Source: Desulfurivibrio dismutans (GTDB taxonomy: Bacteria; Desulfobacterota; Desulfobulbia; Desulfobulbales; Desulfurivibrionaceae). Taken from it: DNA of 64,000 nucleotides. The stretch lies in assembly GCF_029210385.1 (NCBI RefSeq), contig NZ_JARGDQ010000005.1, positions 220,532 through 284,531 on the forward strand. Reading direction: 5' to 3'. A program made the position numbers and the translations under genes. The notes beneath the pieces were generated by a model. It searched no databases. It saw only the letters and a list, made by a program, of their open reading frames with translations, and was not told where the DNA came from. Below, in pieces: positions 17,981 to 26,529 of the stretch; within the stretch, counting starts at the first letter, position 1; each line of letters starts with the position of its first letter.

Positions 17981-19963
17981 ATGGAAACAGCGAAATACGG
18001 CAATTTACATAAAATGTTCGATGAAAATTTCATCGACTACACCTCCTATGTAATCAAAGAGCGGGCCATCCCCGACGTGGCCGACGGGCTTAAGCCGGTG
18101 CAGCGGCGACTGCTCCAGACTCTGCACAACGTCGATGACGGCCGTTTTCACAAGGTGGCCAATGTGGTGGGTGAGACCATGAAGCTGCACCCCCATGGGG
18201 ACGCCTCCATTTTCTCGGCCCTGGTGAACCTGGCCAACAAGGGTTACCTTATTGACCGGCAGGGCAATTTCGGCAACATCTACACCGGCGATTCGGCCTC
18301 GGCGGCTCGCTATATAGAGTGCCGCTTGACCCCGCTGGCCCGGGAGACCATGTTCAACCGGGAGCTTACCGAATTCACCGACTCTTACGACGGCCGGATG
18401 AAAGAGCCGGTGATCCTGCCGGCCAAGCTTCCGCTGCTGCTGCTCCAAGGGGCCGAGGGGATTGCCGTGGGCATGGCCACCAAAATCATGCCGCACAATT
18501 TTTGTGAGTTGCTGGAGGCGCAGAAAAAGATCCTCCATGGTGAAGAGTTTGTGGTTTATCCCGATTTTTACCAGGGCGGCCTGCTGGATGTTGCCGCCTA
18601 TGACGACGGTAATGGCCGGCTGCGCTGCCGGGCCCGCATCGAGGAGAAGGACGACAAGACCATTATCATTCGGGAAATCCCCTTTGGTACAACCACCCAG
18701 GGGTTGATTGAAAGTGTCGAGAAGGCGGCCCGGGCGGGCAAATTCAAGATTCTCTCCATCAACGACTACACCGCCGAGGAGGTGGAGATCGAAATCAAGC
18801 TGGCCCGGGGAATCAAGGCCGAGGAGACCATCAAGGCGCTTTACGCCTTCACCGACTGCGAGCTTGCCATCAGTCCTAACCTCACGGTAATCCGCGACCA
18901 TAATCCGGCGGTTTTATCGGTGAGTGAGGTGTTGCGGGAAAATACCAGCCGTCTTTACTACCTGCTGGAAAAGGAGTTGCAGTTGGAACTCAACCGCCTC
19001 CAGGAGCGGCTGCAATCCCATCTGTTGGAGCGTATTTTCATTGAAGAGCGGCTGTATAAAGAGATCGAGGAATGTCCCAGCTTTGAACTGGTGATCAAAA
19101 CCGTTGATGAGGCTTTAAAACCTTATGCTGCCGACCTGGTGCGGCCGGTTAGCCGGGAAGATATTGAAAAACTGCTGGAGATCAAGATCAAACGGATCTC
19201 CCGCTACGATATTGAGCGCAAGAAGAAAGAGGTTAAAGCCACTCAGCGGCAGATCAAGGAGGTGGAGAAAAATCTCAGGGACATGACCGGTTTCTGTATC
19301 CGTTTCCTTGATGATCTGCTGACCCGTTACGGCCAGGATTACCCCCGGCGCACCGAGTTGGCCACCTTTGCCGAAGTCCAGGCCAGCCAAGTGGCTCTGA
19401 CCAATCTAACCCTGGGCTATGATCGGGAAAGCGGTTTTTTCGGCACCCAGGTCAAGGCTGGAGCGGAGAGCTCCCTGGCCTGCTCGGAGTACGATAAGAT
19501 TATGCTGATTGACAAAAGCGGGTGGTACAAGGTAGTCAACGTGCCGGAGAAGATCTTCATCGGCCACGATCTGCTCTGGTGGGGGCGGGTGGCTGATAAG
19601 CAGACCTTCAACGTGGTCTACCGCGATGGCAAACAGAACCTGTGCTACCTGAAACGCTTTGTAACTCCCAAGTTCATTGTAGACAAGGAATACCGGCTGT
19701 TTGAAGAGCACCGGCGCTCGGAGATTATTTTCTTGAAGACCGGGGCAGGGATCAACCTCCGTGCCCATCTTTCGCCGTCACCCCGGACCCGGAGAAACCG
19801 GGAGGTTTTTCGTTGTGACGATTTTTTGATCAAGGGAGCGGCGGCCATCGGTAAACGCCTGGCGCCGCGGCCCATCCGCCGGGTGGAGGAGATCAGTGAC
19901 GCGGTGGCGGCCAAGGCCGAAGAGGAAAAAAACCCGCAAACCCAGTTGTTTGACAAAAAATAA
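17981..19963 (+). CDS. parC: DNA topoisomerase IV subunit A (GyrA/ParC family)
   Basis: 660 aa breakage-reunion subunit. [12 protein letters not shown] and [14 protein letters not shown] are in the winged-helix region. The active-site Tyr is residue 111 in [14 protein letters not shown] long coiled-coil arm spans about 390-450 ([19 protein letters not shown]). The protein is shorter than E. coli ParC (about 750 aa), with a reduced, degenerate C-terminal beta-pinwheel, as in Bacteroidetes-type ParC. It is paired with parE upstream. The stop codon overlaps the A-tract used as the minus-strand terminator of the convergent cyclophilin gene. Confidence 0.88.
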   Translation: METAKYGNLHKMFDENFIDYTSYVIKERAIPDVADGLKPVQRRLLQTLHNVDDGRFHKVANVVGETMKLHPHGDASIFSALVNLANKGYLIDRQGNFGNIYTGDSASAARYIECRLTPLARETMFNRELTEFTDSYDGRMKEPVILPAKLPLLLLQGAEGIAVGMATKIMPHNFCELLEAQKKILHGEEFVVYPDFYQGGLLDVAAYDDGNGRLRCRARIEEKDDKTIIIREIPFGTTTQGLIESVEKAARAGKFKILSINDYTAEEVEIEIKLARGIKAEETIKALYAFTDCELAISPNLTVIRDHNPAVLSVSEVLRENTSRLYYLLEKELQLELNRLQERLQSHLLERIFIEERLYKEIEECPSFELVIKTVDEALKPYAADLVRPVSREDIEKLLEIKIKRISRYDIERKKKEVKATQRQIKEVEKNLRDMTGFCIRFLDDLLTRYGQDYPRRTELATFAEVQASQVALTNLTLGYDRESGFFGTQVKAGAESSLACSEYDKIMLIDKSGWYKVVNVPEKIFIGHDLLWWGRVADKQTFNVVYRDGKQNLCYLKRFVTPKFIVDKEYRLFEEHRRSEIIFLKTGAGINLRAHLSPSPRTRRNREVFRCDDFLIKGAAAIGKRLAPRPIRRVEEISDAVAAKAEEEKNPQTQLFDKK

Positions 19964-19981
19964 GACCGCCTTGGCGGTCTT
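19955..19981 (-). terminator. Intrinsic terminator of the cyclophilin gene
   Basis: Perfect stem AAGACCGCC / GGCGGTCTT (19962-19970 with 19973-19981, loop TT). Read on the minus strand it is followed by TATTTTTT, the complement of the A-run at the end of parC. It lies 64 bases past the cyclophilin stop. Confidence 0.8.
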
Positions 19982-20044
19982 GTCTGGGCGGCTGCGACTG
20001 GCTACCGCCCGGAGTACGTCTATCTTCTATGGTTTCCGTCGGCC

Positions 20045-20623
20045 TTAACGGCTGTAAGCCTTGATTATTTTGACCTCCTTTACCGGTACGTCCTGGAAAA
20101 AACCCTTACTGGTGGTGGGTTGAGCGGCGATCTGGTCCACCACATCCATACCTTCGATTATCTTTCCGAAAACGGCATAACCATAGGCATTGGGGCTGGT
20201 GCCCCGGTGATCCAGATTGGCGTTATCGCTGAGGTTGATGAAAAACTGGCTGGTGGCGCTGTCCACTACTCCGGTCCGGGCCATGGAGAGGGTGCCGCGC
20301 AGATTCTTCAGGCCGTTGTCGGCTTCGTTTTTGATCGCCTCACGGGTGGGGCGCTGCTCCATGTCCGGGGCAAAACCGCCGCCCTGGATCACAAAACCGG
20401 GGATCACCCGATGAAAAATCAGCCCGTCATAAAAACCGTCCTGGACGTATTGCAGAAAATTGGCGGTTGTAATGGGGGCCTCAGGGGTGAACAGCTCAAT
20501 GGTCAAATTGCCGGCGGTGGTTTCCATGGTTACCCGGGGTCGGGGGTCGGCGGACTCGGCCATCGCTTTGCCCTGGGCGGTCAACAGCAGACAGAAAATG
20601 GTTGCAAGCAGCAGCAGTTTCAT
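20045..20623 (-). CDS. Secreted cyclophilin-type peptidyl-prolyl cis-trans isomerase
   Basis: 192 aa. An N-terminal signal peptide of about 22 residues (MKLLLLATIFCLLLTAQGKAMA) predicts export. The cyclophilin domain follows: TTAGNLTIELF, FYDGLIFHRVIPGFVIQGG with the catalytic Arg in FHRVIPGF, and SMARTGVVDSATSQFFINL. It speeds prolyl isomerisation during folding of periplasmic proteins. Standalone, with its own terminator at 19955-19981 and a divergent promoter region toward the bax-like gene. Close in size to PpiA. Confidence 0.9.
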   Translation of the reverse strand: MKLLLLATIFCLLLTAQGKAMAESADPRPRVTMETTAGNLTIELFTPEAPITTANFLQYVQDGFYDGLIFHRVIPGFVIQGGGFAPDMEQRPTREAIKNEADNGLKNLRGTLSMARTGVVDSATSQFFINLSDNANLDHRGTSPNAYGYAVFGKIIEGMDVVDQIAAQPTTSKGFFQDVPVKEVKIIKAYSR

Positions 20624-20672
20624 TTTTTCTCTCCTTTTTGGTCAATGGCTCAATGGCCGCGTAAGGCCGGTT

Positions 20673-20701
20673 TTGCAGTTGATGCAGGTTTGTGTTACTA
20701 T
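20673..20701 (+). promoter_or_regulatory. Candidate sigma70 promoter for the Bax-like gene
   Basis: TTGCAG (20673-20678), 17-base spacer, TACTAT (20696-20701). About 90 bases upstream of the glucosaminidase start. Four of six -35 and four of six -10 bases match consensus. Confidence 0.35.
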
Positions 20702-20792
20702 ATTGACGTTTGTTTACAAGCTGCGGGGCACGGTCTGCAGTATGAAACCGTAAACAGATGTCACCTTCAATAAAATGCAATTTGGTGGATAG

Positions 20793-21833
20793 ATGACAGG
20801 GACGGACAGCATAGCAGATCGGGAAGGTTGTTGCCACTATTTCGGCCAAAGAGCGGTGGATCCTGATTATACCAGATTTGTGGTCGGTTTGGCGATGTTG
20901 CTGGTTTTGCTGATTCTGGGCGCCGTCAGGCTACCTTGGGTCGATGGTGCCGATTGGACAACCCTGGAGCAGGACAAGTCGTATGTTACAATGATTGAGG
21001 CCAGTGATAGCCGGGCTGTAATCGATTTTCTGCGGTCGGAAGGGATGTGGGAGATGGATGCCCAAAAGCCTCTGCCACCGCTGGTTTTTACCTCTTTTCC
21101 GGTCGATATGGGCCAATTGCGGGCGTCGACCCGCAAACGCCTTTTCCTGCACACCCTGGCGCCCACCGCCATGGTTGCCCTGGCGGAAGTGGCCCACGAG
21201 AGAGCCGAGTTGTTGCGGGTGGTGGGCCGCATGGATTTTGCCGAGTGCACCCTGGAAAAACTTATCAGGGAGGAAGTTTCTTACCAGGATTGCGGTCTGG
21301 TCAGCGCGGAGGCCGATTTTCTGCGGCTCTTGAGCGCCAAATATCGCACGGCACGAATGGATGTCTTGCTAAACCGGGTCAACGTGATACCGTTGAGCCT
21401 GGTGCTGGCGCAAGCGGCCATGGAGTCGGCTTGGGGGGGGTCCCGTTTTGTTCAGGAGGGTAACAACATCTTTGGCGTCTGGACCTGGGGCAGTGAGGGG
21501 ATGGTCCCGGCCAACCGGGCTCCCGGGATGACCCATCGGGTGGCCATTTATGACTCCCTGCTGGATTCCGTGCGGGCCTACCTGTTGATGCTCAACCGGG
21601 TTTCCGCCTACAGCACCTTGCGGGAAATTCGGCGTGAGTCCATGGACTCCCTGGCCCTGGTTAACGGCTTGCGTTATTATTCGGAAAAAAGAGAGCGCTA
21701 TGTTGATGACTTGCGCCGGCTGATCAAAACCAACCAGATGCAGCGTTATGATATCCTGACCATTTCCCTGGAGCCGGCGGAAGTACAAAAACAGTTGTCT
21801 ACGGAGTCGTTTCGGCAAACCAGACTTGATTGA
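20793..21833 (+). CDS. Bax-like membrane-anchored glucosaminidase (GH73 family)
   Basis: 346 aa. One transmembrane segment near residues 28-46 (RFVVGLAMLLVLLILGAV) anchors it; the rest is periplasmic. The C-terminal half is a Bax/mannosyl-glycoprotein endo-beta-N-acetylglucosaminidase domain with LVLAQAAMESAWGGSRFVQEGNNIFGVWTW, where the Glu of AAMESAWG is the expected catalytic acid. It would cleave peptidoglycan glycan strands. The start ATG lies in a short unique region with no strong Shine-Dalgarno. The polysaccharide deacetylase gene follows after 62 bases, so the two may act together on cell-wall sugars. Confidence 0.82.
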   Translation: MTGTDSIADREGCCHYFGQRAVDPDYTRFVVGLAMLLVLLILGAVRLPWVDGADWTTLEQDKSYVTMIEASDSRAVIDFLRSEGMWEMDAQKPLPPLVFTSFPVDMGQLRASTRKRLFLHTLAPTAMVALAEVAHERAELLRVVGRMDFAECTLEKLIREEVSYQDCGLVSAEADFLRLLSAKYRTARMDVLLNRVNVIPLSLVLAQAAMESAWGGSRFVQEGNNIFGVWTWGSEGMVPANRAPGMTHRVAIYDSLLDSVRAYLLMLNRVSAYSTLREIRRESMDSLALVNGLRYYSEKRERYVDDLRRLIKTNQMQRYDILTISLEPAEVQKQLSTESFRQTRLD

Positions 21834-21895
21834 GCTTGAACCGGCGAAGAAGTGTTTAGCCACTTGTGAACGGTAGTGCCAAAAGAGGTGAGACC

Positions 21896-22963
21896 ATGTT
21901 TTATCGATGTCGATTGTTTTTAGTTTTCATGCTTATGCTGGCGGTACCGGCGGGGTTGCCGGTGGTGACAGCCGCGGAGGCGCCGCGCGGTGATGCAACG
22001 ATCTTTATTTACCATCATTTTGGTGACGACCGCTACCCCACCACCAATGTGAGCATGGAACAGTTCCGAGAGCAGATGGCCTACCTGGCGGCTCATGACT
22101 ATAACGTTATTCCTCTGGCGGAGCTGGTCGAGATGCTGCGTGATGGTATTCCCCTGCCGCCCCGGACGGTGGTTATTACCGTCGATGACGGTTACCGGAC
22201 CACTTACACCAAAGCCTGGCCGGTTTTTAAAGAGTACGATTTCCCCTTCACCGTCTTTATCTACGTCGAGGGGCTGGAGAGAAGATACTCCAACTACATG
22301 ACCTGGGATCAAGTGGAGGAGATGGCCGCCTCCGGGGTGGACTTTCAGGACCACAGCTACTCCCATCACCGTTTGGCCGACTGGCCCCAAGGGCAGAGTG
22401 AGGAAGAATACCGTCGCTGGATTCGGGAAGATCTGCGACAGGGGCGGGAGATTCTGACCCGACGGCTGGGTGAAGAACCCCGTTTTTTTGCTATTCCCTA
22501 CGGGGAGTACAATCACATCGTTCTGGAGGAAGCGCAGAAATTCGGCTATGAGGCGATTTTTACCCAGGATGCCGGCTCGGTGAGCGACGACACCGAGCTG
22601 TTCATGATCTCCCGGGAGCCCATCTTGGGCACCAACTGGTCGACCCTGGATCATTTTCAGGAAGTGCTCCAGCGGGTGGACCTGCCTTTCACCGACCATA
22701 TTCCGGGGCTGCAGCCCCTCCAGGAGAATCCGCCGCCCCGGATCGGCGCTCGCCTGCTCTATCCTGAGCGCTACCGGCCGGGCACTTTCGGGATATTTGT
22801 CAGTGAACTGGGTTGGCAGCCGGCCAAGGTTGACGGCGATTTTGTTTATATCGACAACGACACCGTGCTGGAGCGACGCATCAATCGGGTGATGATCAGC
22901 GCCCGGGAAAAGGATACTGGCCGCACCGCGTTGCGCTTCTGGATGTTAACTCGGCCCCATTGA
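21896..22963 (+). CDS. Secreted polysaccharide deacetylase (NodB, CE4)
   Basis: 355 aa. A signal peptide of about 28 residues (hydrophobic LFLVFMLMLAVPAGL) is followed by a CE4 domain: IFIYHHFGDDRYPT, ITVDDGYRTTY with the paired catalytic/metal Asp, FQDHSYSHHRLAD with the two metal His, and IPYGEYN. It removes acetyl groups from N-acetylated sugars. The C-terminal 110 residues form an extra domain. The ATG at 21896 is preceded by AGAGGTGAG. A hairpin begins directly after the stop. Substrate is unknown; the neighbouring glucosaminidase suggests peptidoglycan. Confidence 0.85.
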   Translation: MFYRCRLFLVFMLMLAVPAGLPVVTAAEAPRGDATIFIYHHFGDDRYPTTNVSMEQFREQMAYLAAHDYNVIPLAELVEMLRDGIPLPPRTVVITVDDGYRTTYTKAWPVFKEYDFPFTVFIYVEGLERRYSNYMTWDQVEEMAASGVDFQDHSYSHHRLADWPQGQSEEEYRRWIREDLRQGREILTRRLGEEPRFFAIPYGEYNHIVLEEAQKFGYEAIFTQDAGSVSDDTELFMISREPILGTNWSTLDHFQEVLQRVDLPFTDHIPGLQPLQENPPPRIGARLLYPERYRPGTFGIFVSELGWQPAKVDGDFVYIDNDTVLERRINRVMISAREKDTGRTALRFWMLTRPH

Positions 22964-23022
22964 CAACTTCATTGGCACCGAAAGAGCCAATGAAGTTGGC
23001 GGCCATCCATGGGCCGGCCGCC
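22964..23022. terminator. Double hairpin after the deacetylase gene
   Basis: First stem CAACTTCATTGGC (22964-22976) with GCCAATGAAGTTG (22986-22998), starting one base after the TGA; second stem GCGGCC / GGCCGC around ATCCATG (22999-23022). No long T-run follows. The pair of stems with a central CCATCCATGGG resembles the start of the array at 53091-53138, so this may be a repeat as well as a 3' end. Confidence 0.5.
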
Positions 23023-23035
23023 AACAGCTCGTTTT

Positions 23036-24778
23036 TCAAAGGGCTGTTAACTCGATGCTGAAGGTGGTGCCCCGGTCGGGGGTGCTGGTCGCCCGGATGC
23101 GGCCGCCATGGCCTTCGATGATCTGGTGGACGATGGCCAGGCCCAGGCCGGTGCCCTCCTGGCGGGTGGTGAAATAGGGGTCGAAGATCCGGTCCAGAAC
23201 CTCCTGGGAGATGCCCTTGCCCTGGTCCTGGATACGGATGGTAACCCCTTTCTCCCTGTTATCATTGTCAGAGTGAAAGGTCTCCACCCGGCAGGTTATC
23301 TCCCCGCCGGTGGGCGTGGCCTGGCAGGCGTTGCTGAGCAGGTTGAGCAGCACCTGCCGCATTTGCTCCCGGTCGGCCCAAATTTCCAACTTTGCAGGTA
23401 TCCCGCCGGTCAGTCGGTGGCGTTCGGTACAGTCCGGGATTTGGCGGATCAGGGCGGCGCATTCCTCCCATAGGTCATTCAGGTTAAAATATTGTTTTTG
23501 CGGGCTTGAAGGCCGGCAGAAGAGCAGAAAATTGCTTACCGCCGCTTCCAGGCGGTCGCACTCCCGGGTGATGATGGTCAGCAGTTTTTCCTGGCCGGGG
23601 TGGTTTCGCAAGCGTTGGGCTAAAAGCTGGCTGGAACCAGAGATGGCGGCCAGCGGGTTGCGGAATTCGTGGGCCACCCCGGCGGCCATTTCCCCCACCG
23701 CCGCCATCTTTTCACTTTGCCGCACCCGGGCTTCCATTTCCCGGATCAGGCTGAGATCCTGCAGGGAAAGAATGGCGCCGCCGTCCTCTTCCCGGTGGGT
23801 GCCATACAGGCGGCTCCAGGAGTAGCCCACCGGGATTTTTTCGCCGTTTTTGCGGGTCAGCTCACTTTCCGCCCGGCCTTTGGTGCCCGGTTCCAGGCCG
23901 GACTTGATTTCCGGCATGATCTCCTCCGCCTTGCGGCTCCTAATCTCATCGGCCGACCAGCCGCTGATGCCTTCCGCCGCCCGGTTGCAGGAAGTAATGC
24001 GGCCTTGGCCGTCGACGGTGATAATGCCGGTGGTGATATCATCGAAGATCTGTTTGTAGAGGTTGCTCAGGCGGTCATAATGGGAGGCGGTCCGCGACAG
24101 GGCGGCTTCGGTGCGGTAAAGACGCCCGGCCAGCGTGCCGGCCAGGGCCGCGACCAGAAAAAAGGAAAGGCCGTTGATGGCAAACAGGTTGAGCAGCCGC
24201 TCCAGACTGACTTCGGCTCGGGGGCCGATGGTCAGCAGATTGAAATCATAGTGGCTGTATTCCAGCAGCAGCAGAAAACCGTAGGCAAAGGTGCAGAGGG
24301 AGGCCATCAGCAGGGCGCTGCGCTTAAAGAGCATGAAAGCGGCGACGATGATGGGCAGAAAATAAACCACCGTAAACAGCGATTGACTGGTGCCGGAAAA
24401 CAGGACCAGGCAGGAGATCAGCAGGATGTCGATGCAGATCTGCAGAAAGGCGAAACGTTGCGTGTTTTTTATCCGTGCCAGCAGGGTGGCGGAGATAATG
24501 GTAAACAGGTAAAACCCGGCGACAAACAGCAGGGGATAATGGTACAGGTCGGTGGTCAGCCGGTGTCCGCGGGCCTCCAGAACCGCGGTGATGCCAAGGA
24601 TGAGGGTAAGAAAGGTGACCCGCAGGAGAAAATACCAGGCCAACTGTTTTTTTAATAACCGGCCGGGGTCGGCAGGTTCGGAGTCTGGTGCAGGTAACTG
24701 CGCCAGTGGCTGAGGGTGGCTCCCCTCGTGGCTTACCGGGGGTGTACTGGCCGGAAATTCGGGCTGTTGACTGCTCAT
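23036..24778 (-). CDS. PAS sensor histidine kinase, PilS-like
   Basis: 580 aa. About six transmembrane helices lie between residues 48 and 220. A PAS domain spans about 240-345, HisKA has its phosphorylated His at 370 (GVAHEFRNPLAAISGSSQLL), and a C-terminal HATPase shows NLLSNACQATP and GTGLGLAIVHQII. The 40-residue N-terminal tail is Pro/Gln rich. Its start overlaps the response regulator stop by four bases. The topology and partner match PilS of type IV pilus regulation; pilin genes are not in the window. Confidence 0.85.
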   Translation of the reverse strand: MSSQQPEFPASTPPVSHEGSHPQPLAQLPAPDSEPADPGRLLKKQLAWYFLLRVTFLTLILGITAVLEARGHRLTTDLYHYPLLFVAGFYLFTIISATLLARIKNTQRFAFLQICIDILLISCLVLFSGTSQSLFTVVYFLPIIVAAFMLFKRSALLMASLCTFAYGFLLLLEYSHYDFNLLTIGPRAEVSLERLLNLFAINGLSFFLVAALAGTLAGRLYRTEAALSRTASHYDRLSNLYKQIFDDITTGIITVDGQGRITSCNRAAEGISGWSADEIRSRKAEEIMPEIKSGLEPGTKGRAESELTRKNGEKIPVGYSWSRLYGTHREEDGGAILSLQDLSLIREMEARVRQSEKMAAVGEMAAGVAHEFRNPLAAISGSSQLLAQRLRNHPGQEKLLTIITRECDRLEAAVSNFLLFCRPSSPQKQYFNLNDLWEECAALIRQIPDCTERHRLTGGIPAKLEIWADREQMRQVLLNLLSNACQATPTGGEITCRVETFHSDNDNREKGVTIRIQDQGKGISQEVLDRIFDPYFTTRQEGTGLGLAIVHQIIEGHGGRIRATSTPDRGTTFSIELTAL

Positions 24779-26187
24779 GGCCGGTCGGCGTCGATGCCGT
24801 ATTTTTTGATTTTGTAGCGCAGGGAGCGGAAGCTGGTGCGCAGCAATTCGGCGGCCCTGGTCTTGGAGTTGCCGGCTTTTTCCAGGGCGCTGACGATCAT
24901 CTCCCGTTCCAGATCGGCCAGGGTCGGCTCCAGGCCGCGGCTGAAAACCTCTTCGGTGATGGCCTGGCGGTCGCCGGTGGCGGTGACGGCGGTGCCGGTT
25001 GTGGGGGATGTTGTCTGGCTGCGGCGATGGCCAGCCAGGGTAAGGCTTTCCGGCAGGATGATCTGGGAGTTTTCCATGGCCACCCCGCGCTCGATGATAT
25101 TTTCCAGCTCCCGCACGTTACCGGGAAAATCGTAGTCCAGCAGCACCTGCATGGCATAGGAGGAGATCCGGTGGATGTCCTTGTCGAACAGGCGGGCGTA
25201 CTTGGCCAGGAAATGCTCCACCAGCAGCGGCACATCCCCCTTGCGTTCCCTCAGCGGCGGCACCCGGATGGGCACCACCGCCAGGCGGTAGAAGAGGTCT
25301 TCCCTGAAGCGGCCGGCCATGACCTCCTGTTCCAGATCCTTGTTGGTGGCCGAAATCACCCGGATCTGAATGCGCACGTTTTCCGTGCCGCCCACCCGCT
25401 TGATTTCCCGCTCCTGCAGCACCCGCAGCAGTTTGGTCTGGATAATGGGGGGCAACTCCCCGATTTCATCAAGAAAGGCGGTGCCGTGATTGGCCTGTTC
25501 GAATAGTCCGGCCCGGCTGCTGGAAGCACCGGTGAAAGCGCCCTTGGTGTGACCGAACACCTCGCTTTCAAAAAGGCTTTCCGGAATGGCGCTGCAGACG
25601 ATGGGGACGAACTCATGGTTGGTGGCCGGACTCAAGCGGTGAATGGCCCGGGCCACCAGTTCCTTGCCGGTGCCGGATTCGCCCTGGATCAGGATGTTGG
25701 CCCGGGTGGGGGCCACCCGGGTAATAATATCATAAATTTTGCGCATTTCCGGGCTGCCGCCGATAATGCCCTCGAATTCGCTGACCGTCTCAAGGTCGCC
25801 CTCTCCGTGCACGGCCGGAACAGGCTGTTGGCTGTGCAGGGCGGTGCCGACGATATCCTTGATTTCGCCGACCTTGAAAGGTTTGGTGATATAGTCAAAA
25901 GCCCCGTTTTTCATTGCGCTCACCGCATCATCCGGCGAGGCGAAGGCGGTGACCAGGACCACCGGCAGTTCGGGCCTGATTTCCTTGATCCGGGTCAAAA
26001 GCTCAAGTCCGTCGGGCGGCGGCATGCGGATATCGGAGATCACCAGGTCATAATCTTCCGCCGTCAGCCGCTCCAGCGCCGCCACCCCACCGTCGGCGCA
26101 ACTGACCGCATAACCCTCCTCTTCCAGCAGGATCTTCAGAAACTCCCGCATGCTCAACTCATCATCAACCACCAGAATCCGTTTCAT
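24775..26187 (-). CDS. Sigma54-dependent response regulator, PilR-like
   Basis: 470 aa. Receiver with phosphoacceptor Asp52 ([11 protein letters not shown]); AAA+ domain with GESGTGKE, the sigma54-contact loop GAFTGA, and [10 protein letters not shown]-terminal Fis-type helix-turn-helix [26 protein letters not shown], which is the PilR style. It activates sigma54 promoters when phosphorylated by the overlapping kinase. The ATG at 26187 ([10 protein letters not shown]) starts the receiver; a frame eight codons longer is not supported. Confidence 0.88.
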   Translation of the reverse strand: MKRILVVDDELSMREFLKILLEEEGYAVSCADGGVAALERLTAEDYDLVISDIRMPPPDGLELLTRIKEIRPELPVVLVTAFASPDDAVSAMKNGAFDYITKPFKVGEIKDIVGTALHSQQPVPAVHGEGDLETVSEFEGIIGGSPEMRKIYDIITRVAPTRANILIQGESGTGKELVARAIHRLSPATNHEFVPIVCSAIPESLFESEVFGHTKGAFTGASSSRAGLFEQANHGTAFLDEIGELPPIIQTKLLRVLQEREIKRVGGTENVRIQIRVISATNKDLEQEVMAGRFREDLFYRLAVVPIRVPPLRERKGDVPLLVEHFLAKYARLFDKDIHRISSYAMQVLLDYDFPGNVRELENIIERGVAMENSQIILPESLTLAGHRRSQTTSPTTGTAVTATGDRQAITEEVFSRGLEPTLADLEREMIVSALEKAGNSKTRAAELLRTSFRSLRYKIKKYGIDADRP

Positions 26188-26289
26188 AACCAGACTATAA
26201 CGCGGATGCAAAAAACAGAAAACAGAAAACGGTAATCACAAATCAGGGGTCAGAGAACCAGAAACAAAGACCAGAGAACAGGAAAGGAA

Positions 26290-26355
26290 AGAGAAACGGG
26301 AAACGGGAAAAGGGAAAAGGGAAAAGGGAAAAGGGAAAAGGGAAAAGGGAAAAGG
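26290..26355. repeat. Tandem GGGAAAA heptamer array
   Basis: After two degenerate units (GGGAAAC), the heptamer GGGAAAA is repeated about eight times without interruption. The array lies upstream of the PilR-like gene, on its 5' side, and is a likely length-variable tract. Confidence 0.85.
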
Positions 26356-26360
26356 AGAAC

Positions 26361-26408
26361 AAAAAAAGGGGGGGACGTGCCGCCAGGCAACGTCCCCCCA
26401 AAAAAAAG
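26361..26408. terminator. Bidirectional intrinsic terminator after the symporter gene
   Basis: A-run, then stem GGGGGACGT / ACGTCCCCC (loop about GCCGCCAGGCA), then A8. On the minus strand the stem is followed by CTTTTTTT, ending the symporter transcript after copy D. Confidence 0.8.
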
Positions 26409-26422
26409 GAGCAAAATGAAAA

Positions 26423-26529
26423 TTAAACGGTCAGCAGTGCCGCAGGTTGCGGCAAGCGACCCGGCGCCGCGTACTCCTGTACGCAAGCCGGGTCGATCGC
26501 CGCAAGATGCGGTGCTGCTGCCCGTTTAA
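26423..26529 (+). repeat. 107-bp palindromic element, copy D
   Basis: Left end TTAAACGGTCAGCAG, right end CTGCTGCCCGTTTAA, central GCGTAC-N4-GTACGC, GATC in the right half. On the minus strand, bases 2-4 of the element are the TAA of the symporter gene. Same phase and same side as at rseP. Confidence 0.9.

Larger units (their letters stand above)
26188..26525. other. Intergenic stretch with heptamer array, terminator and repeat
   Basis: 338 bases between the PilR-like start and the symporter stop. It holds an A-rich stretch, a GGGAAAA tandem array (26290-26355), a bidirectional terminator (26361-26408) and palindromic copy D (26423-26529). No gene is seen. Confidence 0.7.

Noticed and set aside
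26290..26355. Tandem array as a CRISPR
   Set aside because: The units are 7 bp with no spacers.
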